64,000 nucleotides of DNA, from the NCBI GenBank assembly GCA_020073385.1, contig JAIQFH010000015.1, positions 1-64,000 on the forward strand, written 5' to 3'. Under the pieces are notes generated by a model. The model was not told where the DNA came from, made no database searches, and saw only the letters and a list, made by a program, of their open reading frames with translations. Origin of the DNA: Terriglobia bacterium. Lineage in GTDB: Bacteria > Acidobacteriota > Terriglobia > Terriglobales > Acidobacteriaceae. Of this stretch, positions 7,058 to 16,159 are shown one piece after another (within the stretch, counting starts at the first letter, position 1; every line of letters starts with the position of its first letter). Both the position numbers and the translations under genes were made by a program.

Positions 7058-7507
7058 CTACTCTGCCTCAGTGCCGCGTAGGCCAGTCACTGAGCTTACC
7101 CGGATGCGGAAGAACAGCGGCTTGATCTCCTCGTCACGCAGGCGGATGCGACGCTCGGCCATGGCGTTCAACCACCAGTGATGCCTTTTTTGCAGTAGAG
7201 TGCGAGCGCGAGCGCGTTCGTGTTCGAATTGCGGTTCGGGCAGTTCCTGGTACTCTCCGTTGGCGATGACGCTGACCCAATCGGATTGGCTTTTGATCTC
7301 GTCGATCTGCACGCACACCTTGGGATTCGATCGCATCCATTTGATCTTTTGTCCCATGGTTGAAAAAACGTAGATGTAATCCTCTTCGTAAGCTATGCCT
7401 ACCGGTATCACATACGGTTGATCGTTCAGCGAGCAGCCAAGGCGTGCCGAGGAGGCGCGAGACAGGATCTCACGGCATTGGGTTTCGTTCAGTTCATCGA
7501 TTCGCAT
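7058..7507 (-). CDS. PNPOx-fold flavin-binding protein (NimA-like)
   Basis: A 149-residue split-barrel protein of the pyridoxamine 5'-phosphate oxidase superfamily, closest in feel to small NimA-like flavin-nucleotide-binding proteins. Motifs include ARLGCSLNDQPYVIPVGIAYEED, YVFSTMGQKIKWMRSNPKVCVQIDE and a WVSVIANGEYQEL strand, the usual order for this fold. The ATG at 7507 is chosen because the family homology begins at MRIDELN; GGAGG lies about 14 bases upstream. Members bind FMN and in F420-producing bacteria some bind F420; as this genome carries an F420 operon, either cofactor is possible. It stands alone between imuA and a DUF2911 gene on the other strand. Confidence 0.8.
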   Translation of the reverse strand: MRIDELNETQCREILSRASSARLGCSLNDQPYVIPVGIAYEEDYIYVFSTMGQKIKWMRSNPKVCVQIDEIKSQSDWVSVIANGEYQELPEPQFEHERARARTLLQKRHHWWLNAMAERRIRLRDEEIKPLFFRIRVSSVTGLRGTEAE

Positions 7508-7796
7508 AAGTCCGTGCCTGCCTCCATCGTAACCCAAGGCGGGCGTGTCGTTGTTTGCTGAGTGGAGCGGAGTGGAGGGCTCCGCAATTTCGAGAACTCA
7601 CCACAGAGGGCACAGGGAGGCACAGAGAGGATTATCAAAGCATCGGGTCTTTTTCTTCTGCTTACCTTGCGGGGGGCCGCTCGTCTAAGCGCAACAGCAT
7701 CGGGTAAGTGTGCTCAATTCACAAATTCCAATCAGGTTCTAAATAATCGGCTGCCGATCGAGGTCAAAAAGATCCGGCGGCGCGGAGGAGACTTCC

Positions 7797-8870
7797 ATGA
7801 AAAAGAGTCTGTTTGTTGTATTGGCCGGCGTTTTGTCAGTGGCCGGCGTGTGTCGTGCCCAGACTGCCACGGGTGAGACCCTCATGCTCAACTTGCCGCG
7901 GGCGAGCCAGCATGCACTGGTGTCGCAGCGGATCGGGATTACAGATATCACCATCAACTATCACCGGCCAATGGCAAATGGCCGCCAGGTTTGGGGCAAA
8001 CTTGTGCCTTACGGTCAGGTGTGGCGCGCTGGTGCGAATGAAAACACGACGATTCGTTTCACCGACCCGGTAACCATCGAAGGGCAGGCGCTCGACAAGG
8101 GGACCTATGGGCTGCACATGATCCCAGGCGAAAGCGAGTGGACGGTGATCTTCTCGAAGAATTCGACGGCGTGGGGAAGCTTCACCTACAAGCAGGACGA
8201 GGACGCCCTACGCGTCAAAGTGAAGCCGCAGGCGTCTGAGATGCGTGATGCGCTGGCGTACGATTTTGACGACGTGAAGTCAGACTCAGCCGTGGTGACG
8301 ATGCGGTGGGACAAAGTTGCCGTGCCGTTCAAGGTTCATGTCAATGTGAACGAGATTGTGACGGCGAGCATCCGTCAGCAGATTCACGGGTTGAATCAAT
8401 ATTACTGGGAAGGCTGGGACGATGCCGCCGGTTATTTCCTGGCAAACAAGATCAATCTGGATGAGGCGCTCAAAGATGAGGATCAGTCGATACAGGCCGA
8501 AGAGCGCTATGACAATGTGATGAACAAGTCGAAGATCCTGGATGCGATGGGACGCAAGCAGGATGCGGATACGTTCCGCGCCAAGGCGCTCGACATGGCC
8601 AATGCGCTGCAACTCTACGTCTACGGGCGGCAGTTACAGGGGGAGAAGAAACAGGATGAGGCGCTGGCAATTTATCAGTCGACGGCGAAGAAGTTTCCGA
8701 ACTACTGGACCACGCATCTCGGGATGGCGCGCGTGTACAGCGCTAAGGGGGACTTTGACAACGCGGTGAAGGAGGTGAAGCTGTCGCTGAACGGGGCTCC
8801 GGATGCAAACAAGAATACTTTGGAGACTTACGCGAAGCGGCTTGAGAGTAAGGACGACATTAACAAGTAA
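7797..8870 (+). CDS. DUF2911 domain protein with TPR-like C-terminus, secreted
   Basis: A 357-residue exported protein. Residues 1-21 form a Sec signal peptide (MKKSLFVVLAGVLSVAGV, cleavage after CRAQ-type Ala-Gln). Residues about 30-180 match DUF2911 (ITINYHRPMANGRQVWG, VPYGQVWRAGANENTTI, LDKGTYGLHMIP). The C-terminal part, about 230-357, is helical with TPR-like repeats (DEALAIYQSTAKKFPNYWTTHLGMARVYSAKGDFDNAVKEVK). DUF2911 proteins are common secreted proteins of Acidobacteriota and Bacteroidota with no proven function. The start has a strong GGAGGAG eight bases before the ATG. A weak upstream promoter (TTCACA 7718-7723, TAAATA 7740-7745) may drive it. Confidence 0.85.
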   Translation: MKKSLFVVLAGVLSVAGVCRAQTATGETLMLNLPRASQHALVSQRIGITDITINYHRPMANGRQVWGKLVPYGQVWRAGANENTTIRFTDPVTIEGQALDKGTYGLHMIPGESEWTVIFSKNSTAWGSFTYKQDEDALRVKVKPQASEMRDALAYDFDDVKSDSAVVTMRWDKVAVPFKVHVNVNEIVTASIRQQIHGLNQYYWEGWDDAAGYFLANKINLDEALKDEDQSIQAEERYDNVMNKSKILDAMGRKQDADTFRAKALDMANALQLYVYGRQLQGEKKQDEALAIYQSTAKKFPNYWTTHLGMARVYSAKGDFDNAVKEVKLSLNGAPDANKNTLETYAKRLESKDDINK

Positions 8871-8962
8871 GGGGCACTGAGGATAAAGCCGCGTTTTATT
8901 GGGTTGCCTGACGCGGCGCCGAAGGGCCGCTACTGCACCTTGCTTCTACGACTCAATCCGTT

Positions 8963-9110
8963 TGTCATGCTGAGCGGAACAGTGAGATCGCTTGGCGATC
9001 TCACTGTGGAGTCGAAGCATCCCTACTTCAAGAGTGTGCTGGGGGTAGGGATGCTTCGACTGCGAACAAGCAGCGCGCCTTGCGCTGCTTGTTCTTCGCT
9101 CAGCATGACA
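8963..9110. repeat. Variable-stem palindromic element, paired arms
   Basis: Two arms facing each other. Arm one runs TGTCATGCTGAGCGGA, a perfect 13-bp stem (8979-8991 with 8995-9007), then GGAGTCGAAGCATCCCTAC. Arm two (9045-9110) runs GTAGGGATGCTTCGACT, a different perfect 13-bp stem (9064-9076 with 9082-9094), then CGCTCAGCATGACA. The flanks match elements elsewhere in the window while the stems are unrelated. It fills most of the spacer between convergent genes. Confidence 0.9.
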
Positions 9111-9126
9111 GGTTCTTGCGTTTTCC

Positions 9127-11259
9127 CTACCAAACCCGGCAGGCGTTGGCTCTTACCATTTTCTGTCCGCCCTTGCAGCCGAAGGCCTGACCGAATTCCG
9201 GCATGTTGGAGATCACGTTATTGATGCGGAATTCCGGTAGGGAGTGGGGATCGGTGGTGACGATCAGGCGCGCGATTTGCTGGCGGACATTCGCGCACCA
9301 GGAATAGGCATTGGAGAGGAAGAAGCGCTGGCGATAGGTCCAGCCGTCGTCGCCTTTGTCGTCGAGCGACTTGCCTTGCTGCTTCAGTGCGAATTCCAGA
9401 GCGGCCAGGGCGAGACGAATTCCGCCATTGTCGGCTGTGTCCTCACCCTGGGTAAGCAGGCCATTCTGCTTGACTCCGGCCCCGGCGTCGGGAACTTCCT
9501 GCGTGTACTCGTCAGAGATGCACTTGCCGCGTTCGTCATACTTCTTGGCATCGTCGGCGGTCCACCAGTCACGGAGGTTGCCTTTGTCGTCGAATTTGCG
9601 TCCCTGGTCGTCGAAGCCGTGGATGATCTCGTGTCCGATGATCATGCCGATGGCACCGAAATTCACGGCGTCATCTTTCGTGGGATCGAAATAGGGCGGC
9701 TGCAGAATACCAGCGGGAAAGTTGATGGTATTCAACTGGGGATCATAATAGGCATTGATGGTGGGCGGCGTCATGGTCCATTCGGCGCGGTCGACGGGCT
9801 TGCCGATTTTGGCGACCCAGCGCTCGAACTCGAACGAAGTGGCCTGTGCGACGTTGGTCAGATAGCTGTCGCGCGCGATCTTCACGCTGGAGTAGTCGCG
9901 CCAGTGGGAGGGATAGCCGATCTTGTCTTCGATCCCTTTCAACTTGACCACGGCTTGCTGTTTTGTGACTGGAGACATCCAACTCAGGCTTTGAATATCG
10001 GAACTGAGGGCCGTTTCGACGGCATGCACCATCTCGATGGTGCGGGCTTTGCTCTGCGGCGAAAAAGCGCGATCCACATAAGCCTGGCCGAGAGCGTCGC
10101 CGAGATCACGATCAGCGGCGGCTACACATCGACGCCAGCGAGGCCGCTGCTCTTCGGCGCCGGCTAGCGTGTGGGAGAAGAAGTCAAAGTTCTCGTCGAC
10201 GATCGCCTTGGTGAGATAGGGCGCGGAGCGGTGGATGACCTGCCAGCGAAAATAGGCCTGCCAATGATCTAACGGATGGCTGTTGATCAGCTTTTCCTCG
10301 GCTCGGAAGAAGTCGGGAGAGGTCACGATGTAGTGATCACTGGCGGGAGCATTCACGGCTTTGAGGTAACCGTCCCAATCGATGGACGGCGCCAAGGCGC
10401 GAATCTGCGCCATGCTCATTTTGTTGTTGATGTTCTTCGGGTCGCGGCGCTTGACGTTATCCATCTGCGCCTGCGCGAGTGCGGTTTCGAGTTCGATGAC
10501 AGTGCCTGCATCGGCGGCGGCCTGCGATTCCGACTCACCCGCCAGCACGAACATCTTCTGCAGATGCGTGCGGTATTTGGTGAGAATTTCTTTCGACTTG
10601 TCGTCGGTCTTCAGATAGTAGTCGCGGTTGGGAAGGCTGAGTCCGGCCTGATCAATTTGTGCGACGACCATCGAGGCATTGTCATAATCTTGCTGGCCGG
10701 TGAAGCCGAAGAGCGGCGAACTGCTTTCGTTGTCTCCGGGCTGCCATGCGCCAGGAAAAGCATGCTGCAGATGGGCGATCTCGAGCGTGATGTCCTTCTT
10801 CGACTGGAGTGCGGCTACGCGCGCGAGTTCTGACTGGAGAGGCTTGAGTCCGGCCGATTCAATACCGCTCTCGTCCATGCAAGCGGCCCAATAGTCACCA
10901 ATCTTCTGCTGGACTACCGTGCGGTTGGGATCGTTCTTGCTGGCTGCCTCCAGCGTGTCGCGAAGAACTCCCTCATTCCACAGTTCAAGGCCGCTACCGG
11001 TGCTCCAGTAAACCTGGTCCGCGGGAATGGGATTGGTGGTCAACCATTTGTTGCAGGAGTACTTGTAGAAATCATTACAGGGATCGAGTGTCTTGTCGAC
11101 CAGGTTGGCATCGAAATGCTCGAGTTTTGGGACGCTGGTTTCGTCGGCCGCGCTGTTGGCTGCTGCGGGGCGGACGCTTCGGGCCGGCATCGTTTGGGTA
11201 AAAGCAGCGGATGTGGCCAGACAAAGAGCGACGGCAGCGAAGAAGCGAGTCATTAGCAT
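9127..11259 (-). CDS. M13 family metallopeptidase (neprilysin/PepO type), exported
   Basis: Zinc endopeptidase of the M13 family, about 710 residues. An N-terminal signal peptide (MTRFFAAVALCLATSAAFTQ) suggests export. The zinc site is HEIIH at residues 543-547, with the third ligand in EDTADNGG (Glu606, Asp610). The NAYYDPQLNTINFPAGIL substrate-binding strand and the C-terminal CRVW typical of the family are present, so the enzyme is full length. The N-domain begins DPCNDFYKYSCNKW, a family hallmark. The start at 11259 (MLMTRFF) is preceded by AGGAG four bases upstream; an ATG two codons later is equally possible. It is a lone leftward gene. Confidence 0.93.
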   Translation of the reverse strand: MLMTRFFAAVALCLATSAAFTQTMPARSVRPAAANSAADETSVPKLEHFDANLVDKTLDPCNDFYKYSCNKWLTTNPIPADQVYWSTGSGLELWNEGVLRDTLEAASKNDPNRTVVQQKIGDYWAACMDESGIESAGLKPLQSELARVAALQSKKDITLEIAHLQHAFPGAWQPGDNESSSPLFGFTGQQDYDNASMVVAQIDQAGLSLPNRDYYLKTDDKSKEILTKYRTHLQKMFVLAGESESQAAADAGTVIELETALAQAQMDNVKRRDPKNINNKMSMAQIRALAPSIDWDGYLKAVNAPASDHYIVTSPDFFRAEEKLINSHPLDHWQAYFRWQVIHRSAPYLTKAIVDENFDFFSHTLAGAEEQRPRWRRCVAAADRDLGDALGQAYVDRAFSPQSKARTIEMVHAVETALSSDIQSLSWMSPVTKQQAVVKLKGIEDKIGYPSHWRDYSSVKIARDSYLTNVAQATSFEFERWVAKIGKPVDRAEWTMTPPTINAYYDPQLNTINFPAGILQPPYFDPTKDDAVNFGAIGMIIGHEIIHGFDDQGRKFDDKGNLRDWWTADDAKKYDERGKCISDEYTQEVPDAGAGVKQNGLLTQGEDTADNGGIRLALAALEFALKQQGKSLDDKGDDGWTYRQRFFLSNAYSWCANVRQQIARLIVTTDPHSLPEFRINNVISNMPEFGQAFGCKGGQKMVRANACRVW

Positions 11260-11476
11260 AAATCTCCTGGGTGAGTTGAACAGGCTACGCGATTGGACGG
11301 TACGCATTGGCAGAAGATCAAGTTCCGAACACACTTGCGCCTGCGGGACAGCAATACTACAGACGGGCGCCGGGCGCGGGGGTTAGCTGCGGGCTCTAAA
11401 ATCATTAACCGACAGAGGACACCCTTCGGCCTTGCTCAGGGCAAGCTTAGGGCGCGAGGGAAGACCAAGTCAGCTT

Positions 11477-14236
11477 CTAGCCGGTGTTATGCAGCCCGGC
11501 GGCGATTCCGTTTATGGTTGCGCCCAGGGGATATTCCAACTCCGAACTCTTCTGGCCCTGTTGTTTGCGGCGGAGGAGTTCTACCTGAATCAGGCTCATG
11601 GGGTCGACATAAGGATTGCGCAGACGGATGGAGCGGGCCAGCACGCGGTTCCGCGCCAGCAGTTCGCGTTGACCGGTGATGCGCAAGATCATGTGCCGGG
11701 TACGGAGAAATTCTGCTTCAAGCATGGAAAAGACGCGCTTGCGGAGCGCGGAATTCTTGACCAATGCGGAGTATTCGCGGGCGATCCCGAGATCGGCTTT
11801 GGCCATGCCCAGTTCGACGTTGCGCAGCAGGTCGGAGAAGATGGGAAAGCCGCGAGCCATTTGCCGCAGGAGTTGCTCGTTCGCAGCGGTCTTCTCTGAA
11901 AAGTGCTCAAGGGCATGACCGACGCCGAACCAGGCCGGGACAGCGTGGCGGCTCTGCATCCAGCCGAAGACCCAGGGGATGGCGCGGAGATCCTCGAGGC
12001 GACGTCCTTTGGAACGGCGTGCCGGACGAGAGCCGATGCGGGCGGAATCCAATTCATTCACCGGAGTGGCCTGCTCGAAATATTCGAGGACGTCGGGATC
12101 GTCGGCGATATCACGGCGGTAAACGCGATAGGCTTCCTGCGACATCTCTTCGATGGCTTCTTCCCATGCTGGTCGCGGGCTTTCCCCGGCGAGTGCGGGC
12201 CGGGTGAATGCTTCCAGGCTGGCGGCGATCATTAACTCGAGATTCCATTCGGCGAGCACGGGATCGGCGTACTTCCAGTTCAGCACTTCGCCCTGCTCGG
12301 TCACGCGGATCTGGCCGGAAAAGCATCCCGGTGGTTGGGCGAGGATTGCGGAGTGTGTCGGTCCACCGCCCCGTCCCACAGTTCCGCCGCGGCCGTGGAA
12401 CAGGCGAAGGTTCACGCCGAATTCTTTGGCCGCCTGGTGGAGTTCGCGGTGGGCCTTGTAGAGTTCCCATGTGCTGGTGAGCATGCCTCCGTCTTTGTTG
12501 GAGTCGGAGTAGCCGAGCATGACTTCCTGCCAGCGTCCCCAGGAATCGAGCGAGGGCCGATACTCGGGGTTGCTCCAGATTCCGCGCATAACCTTGCTTG
12601 CGGCGCGGAGCGAGTCAATCGATTCGAATAGAGGAACTGGCATCAGGCCAGGATCGTTGGGTGATGCAGCAAGCTGAACGCCGGCTGTTTTTGCGAGCCG
12701 GACAACGTTTATGACGTCGTCCTCAGATTCGGCGCCGCTGATGATGTAGTGGCGAATCGAGTTACTGGGATAGATTCGCTTTAGCTCGGCGATAGTGCGG
12801 AATGTGTCGAGCAGCTCGCGGGCGGCCTCCGAGGTAGGTTCGGCGTTGGGCTCATGGCCGAGTTCGTTGACAACTTGCGCGTGCACGCGCGCATGCTGGC
12901 GGATGTCGAGAGTGTGGAGATGGAATCCGAACTTGCGAACTTTTCGCAGGAGAGACGAGATGTAGGTGTGGGCGAGACGCTCTCCGCGATTCGCCTTCAG
13001 GCTCATTTGGATGAGTACCAGGTCTTGCTCGAATTCCGTTGCACTCTGGTAAAACGCGGGTGCGTCGACCGCCTGCCGGGTGTGCTGCAGTTTGTGAAAA
13101 ATGTAAGAGAGAAAGCGCCGGTAACTCTCGGTCTGATTGTGTGGTCCCCAGGCCAGGTGCACGCCCGAAATCGTGCGTTCGTAGTGATGCAGACGATCAA
13201 GAAGATCTTCTGAAATTGCTGTCTGGCGGCGCGAAGAACTGAGACGATCACTGAGAGCTTCGACATCGTCAAGGTATTCGCGGAGGATGACAGCACGCGC
13301 CATTTCGAGCGCATGGCGGATGGAATGGGGTTTGACGAGGGGATTCCCGTCGCGATCGCCGCCAATCCATGAGCCAAAATGGATGATGTTCGGGACGGAC
13401 GATTCGTCGAGTTCAAGTCCGTAGACATCACGGAAGGATTCCACAATTTCTTCGTAGATCCGAGGCAAGGTGTCGAACAACGACAGGCGGAAGTAACGCA
13501 GCCCCATGCGGATTTCGTCATCGACGGTTGGCTTCGTCAGCCGGACCTCGTCGGTTTGCCACAATGAGGTAACTTCGGCGCGAATGTTGTTTTCGCAGAT
13601 ATCGGCGTCTTGCGGAGTGAGCGGGAGGCGGTCGAGACGTTCCAATTGTTTGGTGATGCGGCGGCGCTTCAGAAGAACGGTCTGGCGGGCCACTTCGGTG
13701 GGATGTGCGGTGAATACCGGAGTGATCTGGATTTGACGCAGGGCAGCGAGGGAATCCTGCGCCGACATGCCGGATTCTTTCATGCGCAGAAGAGTTCCGC
13801 GAAACGAACCGGGAATGGGGGGGTGATCGCGATCCAATTTGCCGGCGCGGCGTCGTCGTTTGCGGTGGTTGGTCTCGGCTAAGTTGGTCAACTCGAAGTA
13901 AGTCGCGAAGGCTTTCGTCACCTGATAGGCGCGAGGCAGATCCATGTTTGAAATGAGTTGCTGCGCCTGGCTCATGAGTTCTTCAGAGGGCGACTCTCCG
14001 GGACTGCGGCGGGTGCTTTCGCGATGCTCGATCAGCAATCGGCGCAACGTCTCGACCGATTCGAACAACTCCTGCCCAGCTTGTTCGGAGATCACTTGGC
14101 CCAGGATGGCGCCCAGCGAGCGAACATCCCGCCGCAGCGGATTATCCTTTGCAGCTTCGTCCGAGGGAGCGATGAGTTCAGCCAGGCGTGCCTGCTGGTC
14201 GTCCACCTTCCACAGGGGTTTGGACTTGTTCGGCAT
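11477..14236 (-). CDS. ppc: Phosphoenolpyruvate carboxylase
   Basis: Cytoplasmic enzyme that adds bicarbonate to phosphoenolpyruvate to form oxaloacetate, replenishing the citric acid cycle. The 919-residue product is of normal length and carries the family motifs VFTAHPTEVARQT, GSWIGGDRDGNP, LGYSDSNKDGG, FHGRGGTVGRGGGPTH, the RAIPWVFGWMQSRH segment, and the C-terminal GIAAGLHNTG that closes the active site (usually MRNTG; Leu-His here is a mild variant). The first ATG is at 14236; an in-frame TTG at 14284 would add 16 residues, but neither has a good Shine-Dalgarno site. It lies 141 bp downstream of phoB on the same strand. Confidence 0.96.
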   Translation of the reverse strand: MPNKSKPLWKVDDQQARLAELIAPSDEAAKDNPLRRDVRSLGAILGQVISEQAGQELFESVETLRRLLIEHRESTRRSPGESPSEELMSQAQQLISNMDLPRAYQVTKAFATYFELTNLAETNHRKRRRRAGKLDRDHPPIPGSFRGTLLRMKESGMSAQDSLAALRQIQITPVFTAHPTEVARQTVLLKRRRITKQLERLDRLPLTPQDADICENNIRAEVTSLWQTDEVRLTKPTVDDEIRMGLRYFRLSLFDTLPRIYEEIVESFRDVYGLELDESSVPNIIHFGSWIGGDRDGNPLVKPHSIRHALEMARAVILREYLDDVEALSDRLSSSRRQTAISEDLLDRLHHYERTISGVHLAWGPHNQTESYRRFLSYIFHKLQHTRQAVDAPAFYQSATEFEQDLVLIQMSLKANRGERLAHTYISSLLRKVRKFGFHLHTLDIRQHARVHAQVVNELGHEPNAEPTSEAARELLDTFRTIAELKRIYPSNSIRHYIISGAESEDDVINVVRLAKTAGVQLAASPNDPGLMPVPLFESIDSLRAASKVMRGIWSNPEYRPSLDSWGRWQEVMLGYSDSNKDGGMLTSTWELYKAHRELHQAAKEFGVNLRLFHGRGGTVGRGGGPTHSAILAQPPGCFSGQIRVTEQGEVLNWKYADPVLAEWNLELMIAASLEAFTRPALAGESPRPAWEEAIEEMSQEAYRVYRRDIADDPDVLEYFEQATPVNELDSARIGSRPARRSKGRRLEDLRAIPWVFGWMQSRHAVPAWFGVGHALEHFSEKTAANEQLLRQMARGFPIFSDLLRNVELGMAKADLGIAREYSALVKNSALRKRVFSMLEAEFLRTRHMILRITGQRELLARNRVLARSIRLRNPYVDPMSLIQVELLRRKQQGQKSSELEYPLGATINGIAAGLHNTG

Positions 14237-14284
14237 AAAAAGGGAATGCAGGACAGAATATATGACCGAGCGGAGTTGGGACAA

Positions 14285-14335
14285 AAAAGCATAACCGCAG
14301 AGAACGCGGAGGGCGCGTTGAGTACGCGGAGGAAA
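14285..14335. repeat. CCGCAGAG-type dispersed repeat
   Basis: A short degenerate member of the (A)ACCGCAGAG(G)ACGC family lying in the spacer between ppc and phoB. Related units lie at 16700-16745, 36378-36440, 40805-40910 and 55040-55165. Confidence 0.55.
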
Positions 14336-14377
14336 GAGTGGAGATCAATGTTGATCTCCGCGCCAAGAAAAAGCCGA

Positions 14378-15127
14378 CTATCGAGGTACTTCGAAGCGAT
14401 AGCCGATACCGCGGAGCGTTTTCAGATACTGAGGATGGCGGGGATCGGGTTCAATCTTCTCGCGCAAGCGGCGGATGTAAACGTCGATGGAGCGCGGTGT
14501 GACGAAGGGAGTCTCCTTCCATACGGCGTCGAGGAGTTGATCGCGCGTGAGGACGCGTCCGCGATGCGAGGCCAGATACTCGAGCAGGCGGAACTCACGG
14601 ACGGTGGTCAGGACGTTGTGTCCTGCGACCTGGACCGTCATGCTCGAGATATCAATTTCGAGGTCGCCGAAGCGAAGCACCTCGGTTCCACTGGACGGGT
14701 GACCGAGGCCGCGCAGCACCGTTCGAATTCGCGCAACCAGTTCGCGCGGGCTGAACGGTTTGGTGATGTAGTCATCTCCGCCAAGTTCAAGGCCCTTAAC
14801 GCGGTCGGCTTCCGAAGTTTTCGCGGTGAGAAAGATGATGGGGATGGCGGACAGCGCCGGAGTTTGGCGGATCTGGCGGCAGAGTTCGAAGCCATCGGTG
14901 CCGGGCAACATAACATCGAGCAGAAACAGTGAGGGCAATTCGCGGACGGCCTCGGTAAGAACGGAGGCTCCGCTGACAAAACTCTGGACCTCGAATCCTG
15001 CAGCCTGGAGATTGTGGGAGATGAGTCGCGCGATATCCTCTTCGTCCTCCACCACAAAGATGATGGGACGATTGGACAGGGAGGGGCCACCGCTAAGGCG
15101 TTCTGAGGGTTCTGCCGGTAAATGCAT
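14378..15127 (-). CDS. phoB: PhoB-like OmpR-family response regulator
   Basis: Two-component DNA-binding regulator, 249 residues. The receiver domain (about residues 20-140) has the acidic pocket VVEDEED, the phosphoacceptor aspartate in LLDVMLPGTDGFELC, the LTAKT switch threonine and TKPFSPRELVARI with the conserved lysine. The C-terminal winged helix (about 150-249) has REFRLLEYLASHRGRVLTRDQLLDAVW and RSIDVYIRRLREKIE. The wording of both domains and the phoU gene just upstream point to the phosphate regulator PhoB. No PhoR-type histidine kinase lies in this window. The 203-bp spacer from phoU contains a heptad repeat. Confidence 0.85.
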   Translation of the reverse strand: MHLPAEPSERLSGGPSLSNRPIIFVVEDEEDIARLISHNLQAAGFEVQSFVSGASVLTEAVRELPSLFLLDVMLPGTDGFELCRQIRQTPALSAIPIIFLTAKTSEADRVKGLELGGDDYITKPFSPRELVARIRTVLRGLGHPSSGTEVLRFGDLEIDISSMTVQVAGHNVLTTVREFRLLEYLASHRGRVLTRDQLLDAVWKETPFVTPRSIDVYIRRLREKIEPDPRHPQYLKTLRGIGYRFEVPR

Positions 15128-15245
15128 GTGACTTCAGGTGTACTCAGCTAGACACTTCGGAACACGAATGAGATCGGATACCCAAGAACTCTATGGAGGG
15201 AATGTTGCGCGAATGTTTCCAGCTTGTTAATGAATGATGAATTTG

Positions 15246-15312
15246 TGGAGAGCTATGAGCAGTGAGCCATGAGCTGTGAGCCATGAGCTGTGAGCTAGAA
15301 CCAAGAACCCAA
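15246..15312. repeat. Heptad tandem repeat (GAGCTGT/GAGCCAT units)
   Basis: Seven-base units GAGCAGT, GAGCCAT, GAGCTGT, GAGCCAT, GAGCTGT, GAGCTAG in tandem, followed by AACCAAGAACCCAAG. It lies between phoU and phoB. The period is 7 as in the other tandem runs of the window, but the unit differs. Confidence 0.85.
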
Positions 15313-15330
15313 GGCCTAAGACCGACCGAA

Positions 15331-16053
15331 TTAGTTCGCGGCCTTCTTCTTAGGCGCATGCCGCAGGCTGCGCCCCTCGATAAGGCTGTAGAGGTCTTCG
15401 GCGAGGTTGGTGGTATGGTCGCCGGCGCGCTCGAGGGCTTGCGCCATGAGCAGGATCTCGAAGCCTGAGGTGTCGCCCTGAACCACGGTTTCGGCCAGGT
15501 GCTTTTGGAAAAGAGCGTGGCAAACGCGATCGATTTCCTTGTCCATCTGCAGGACCTTTCGCGCACATTCGAGGTTCAGGTTGGAGAATCCTTGATGAGT
15601 CAGATCGAGCATATCCCGCAGTACCGTCGCCATTTCGACGAGCTGGCGCGAGTCGGATGCCGGAATCTTTGTTGTGCGGGCCTGAACCCGCAAGGCCACG
15701 CTCATCACTAGATCACCAATACGTTCGAGATCCGTGGTCGACTTGAGGGTGGAGAGCAGCTGCCGCGCGCGGGACTCATTCACGCGAGTGATGGCTTGGG
15801 GCAGACGCTCATCGATCTGACGCTCGATCAGGTCGAGCTCCTTCTCGCAATCTTTTATGGCGAGGAAGGCCATGCGCGAAGAATTCGTCAGCAGGTCGCG
15901 GACGTTGAATGCGGCGTCGCGGGCGATGAGGCAGGCTTTCAAGGCGAGGTTGGCTAGATCCTCCGAGTCGCTGGCCGCCGACGTTTTCGGCGCACGCGGA
16001 CGAGCAGTCGTTTCTGCGTCGGGCTTCTTGAGTGCTGGCGGCTTGCGTGGCAT
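15331..16053 (-). CDS. phoU: PhoU-like phosphate signalling protein
   Basis: Helical PhoU-family protein of 240 residues that in other bacteria couples the Pst phosphate transporter to the PhoR-PhoB system. Two three-helix repeats are visible, each with the metal-binding D/E-rich pattern (LERIGDLVMSVALRV near residue 110; LERAGDHTTNLAEDLYSLIEG near residue 210). The N-terminal 25 residues (MPRKPPALKKPDAETTARPR) and the tail (APKKKAAN) are basic extensions that most PhoU proteins lack. Upstream of and in line with phoB and ppc. No pst genes are in the window. Confidence 0.85.
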   Translation of the reverse strand: MPRKPPALKKPDAETTARPRAPKTSAASDSEDLANLALKACLIARDAAFNVRDLLTNSSRMAFLAIKDCEKELDLIERQIDERLPQAITRVNESRARQLLSTLKSTTDLERIGDLVMSVALRVQARTTKIPASDSRQLVEMATVLRDMLDLTHQGFSNLNLECARKVLQMDKEIDRVCHALFQKHLAETVVQGDTSGFEILLMAQALERAGDHTTNLAEDLYSLIEGRSLRHAPKKKAAN

Positions 16054-16159
16054 TTCGGTGCAGCAACTTCCGGCTCGAAGTCTATTCTCCCAATGTGAAA
16101 GGATGGTTACAAGATTGCCGGGTTGCGGCGTAACGACTAGAGTACGCTGAAGAGAGTGG

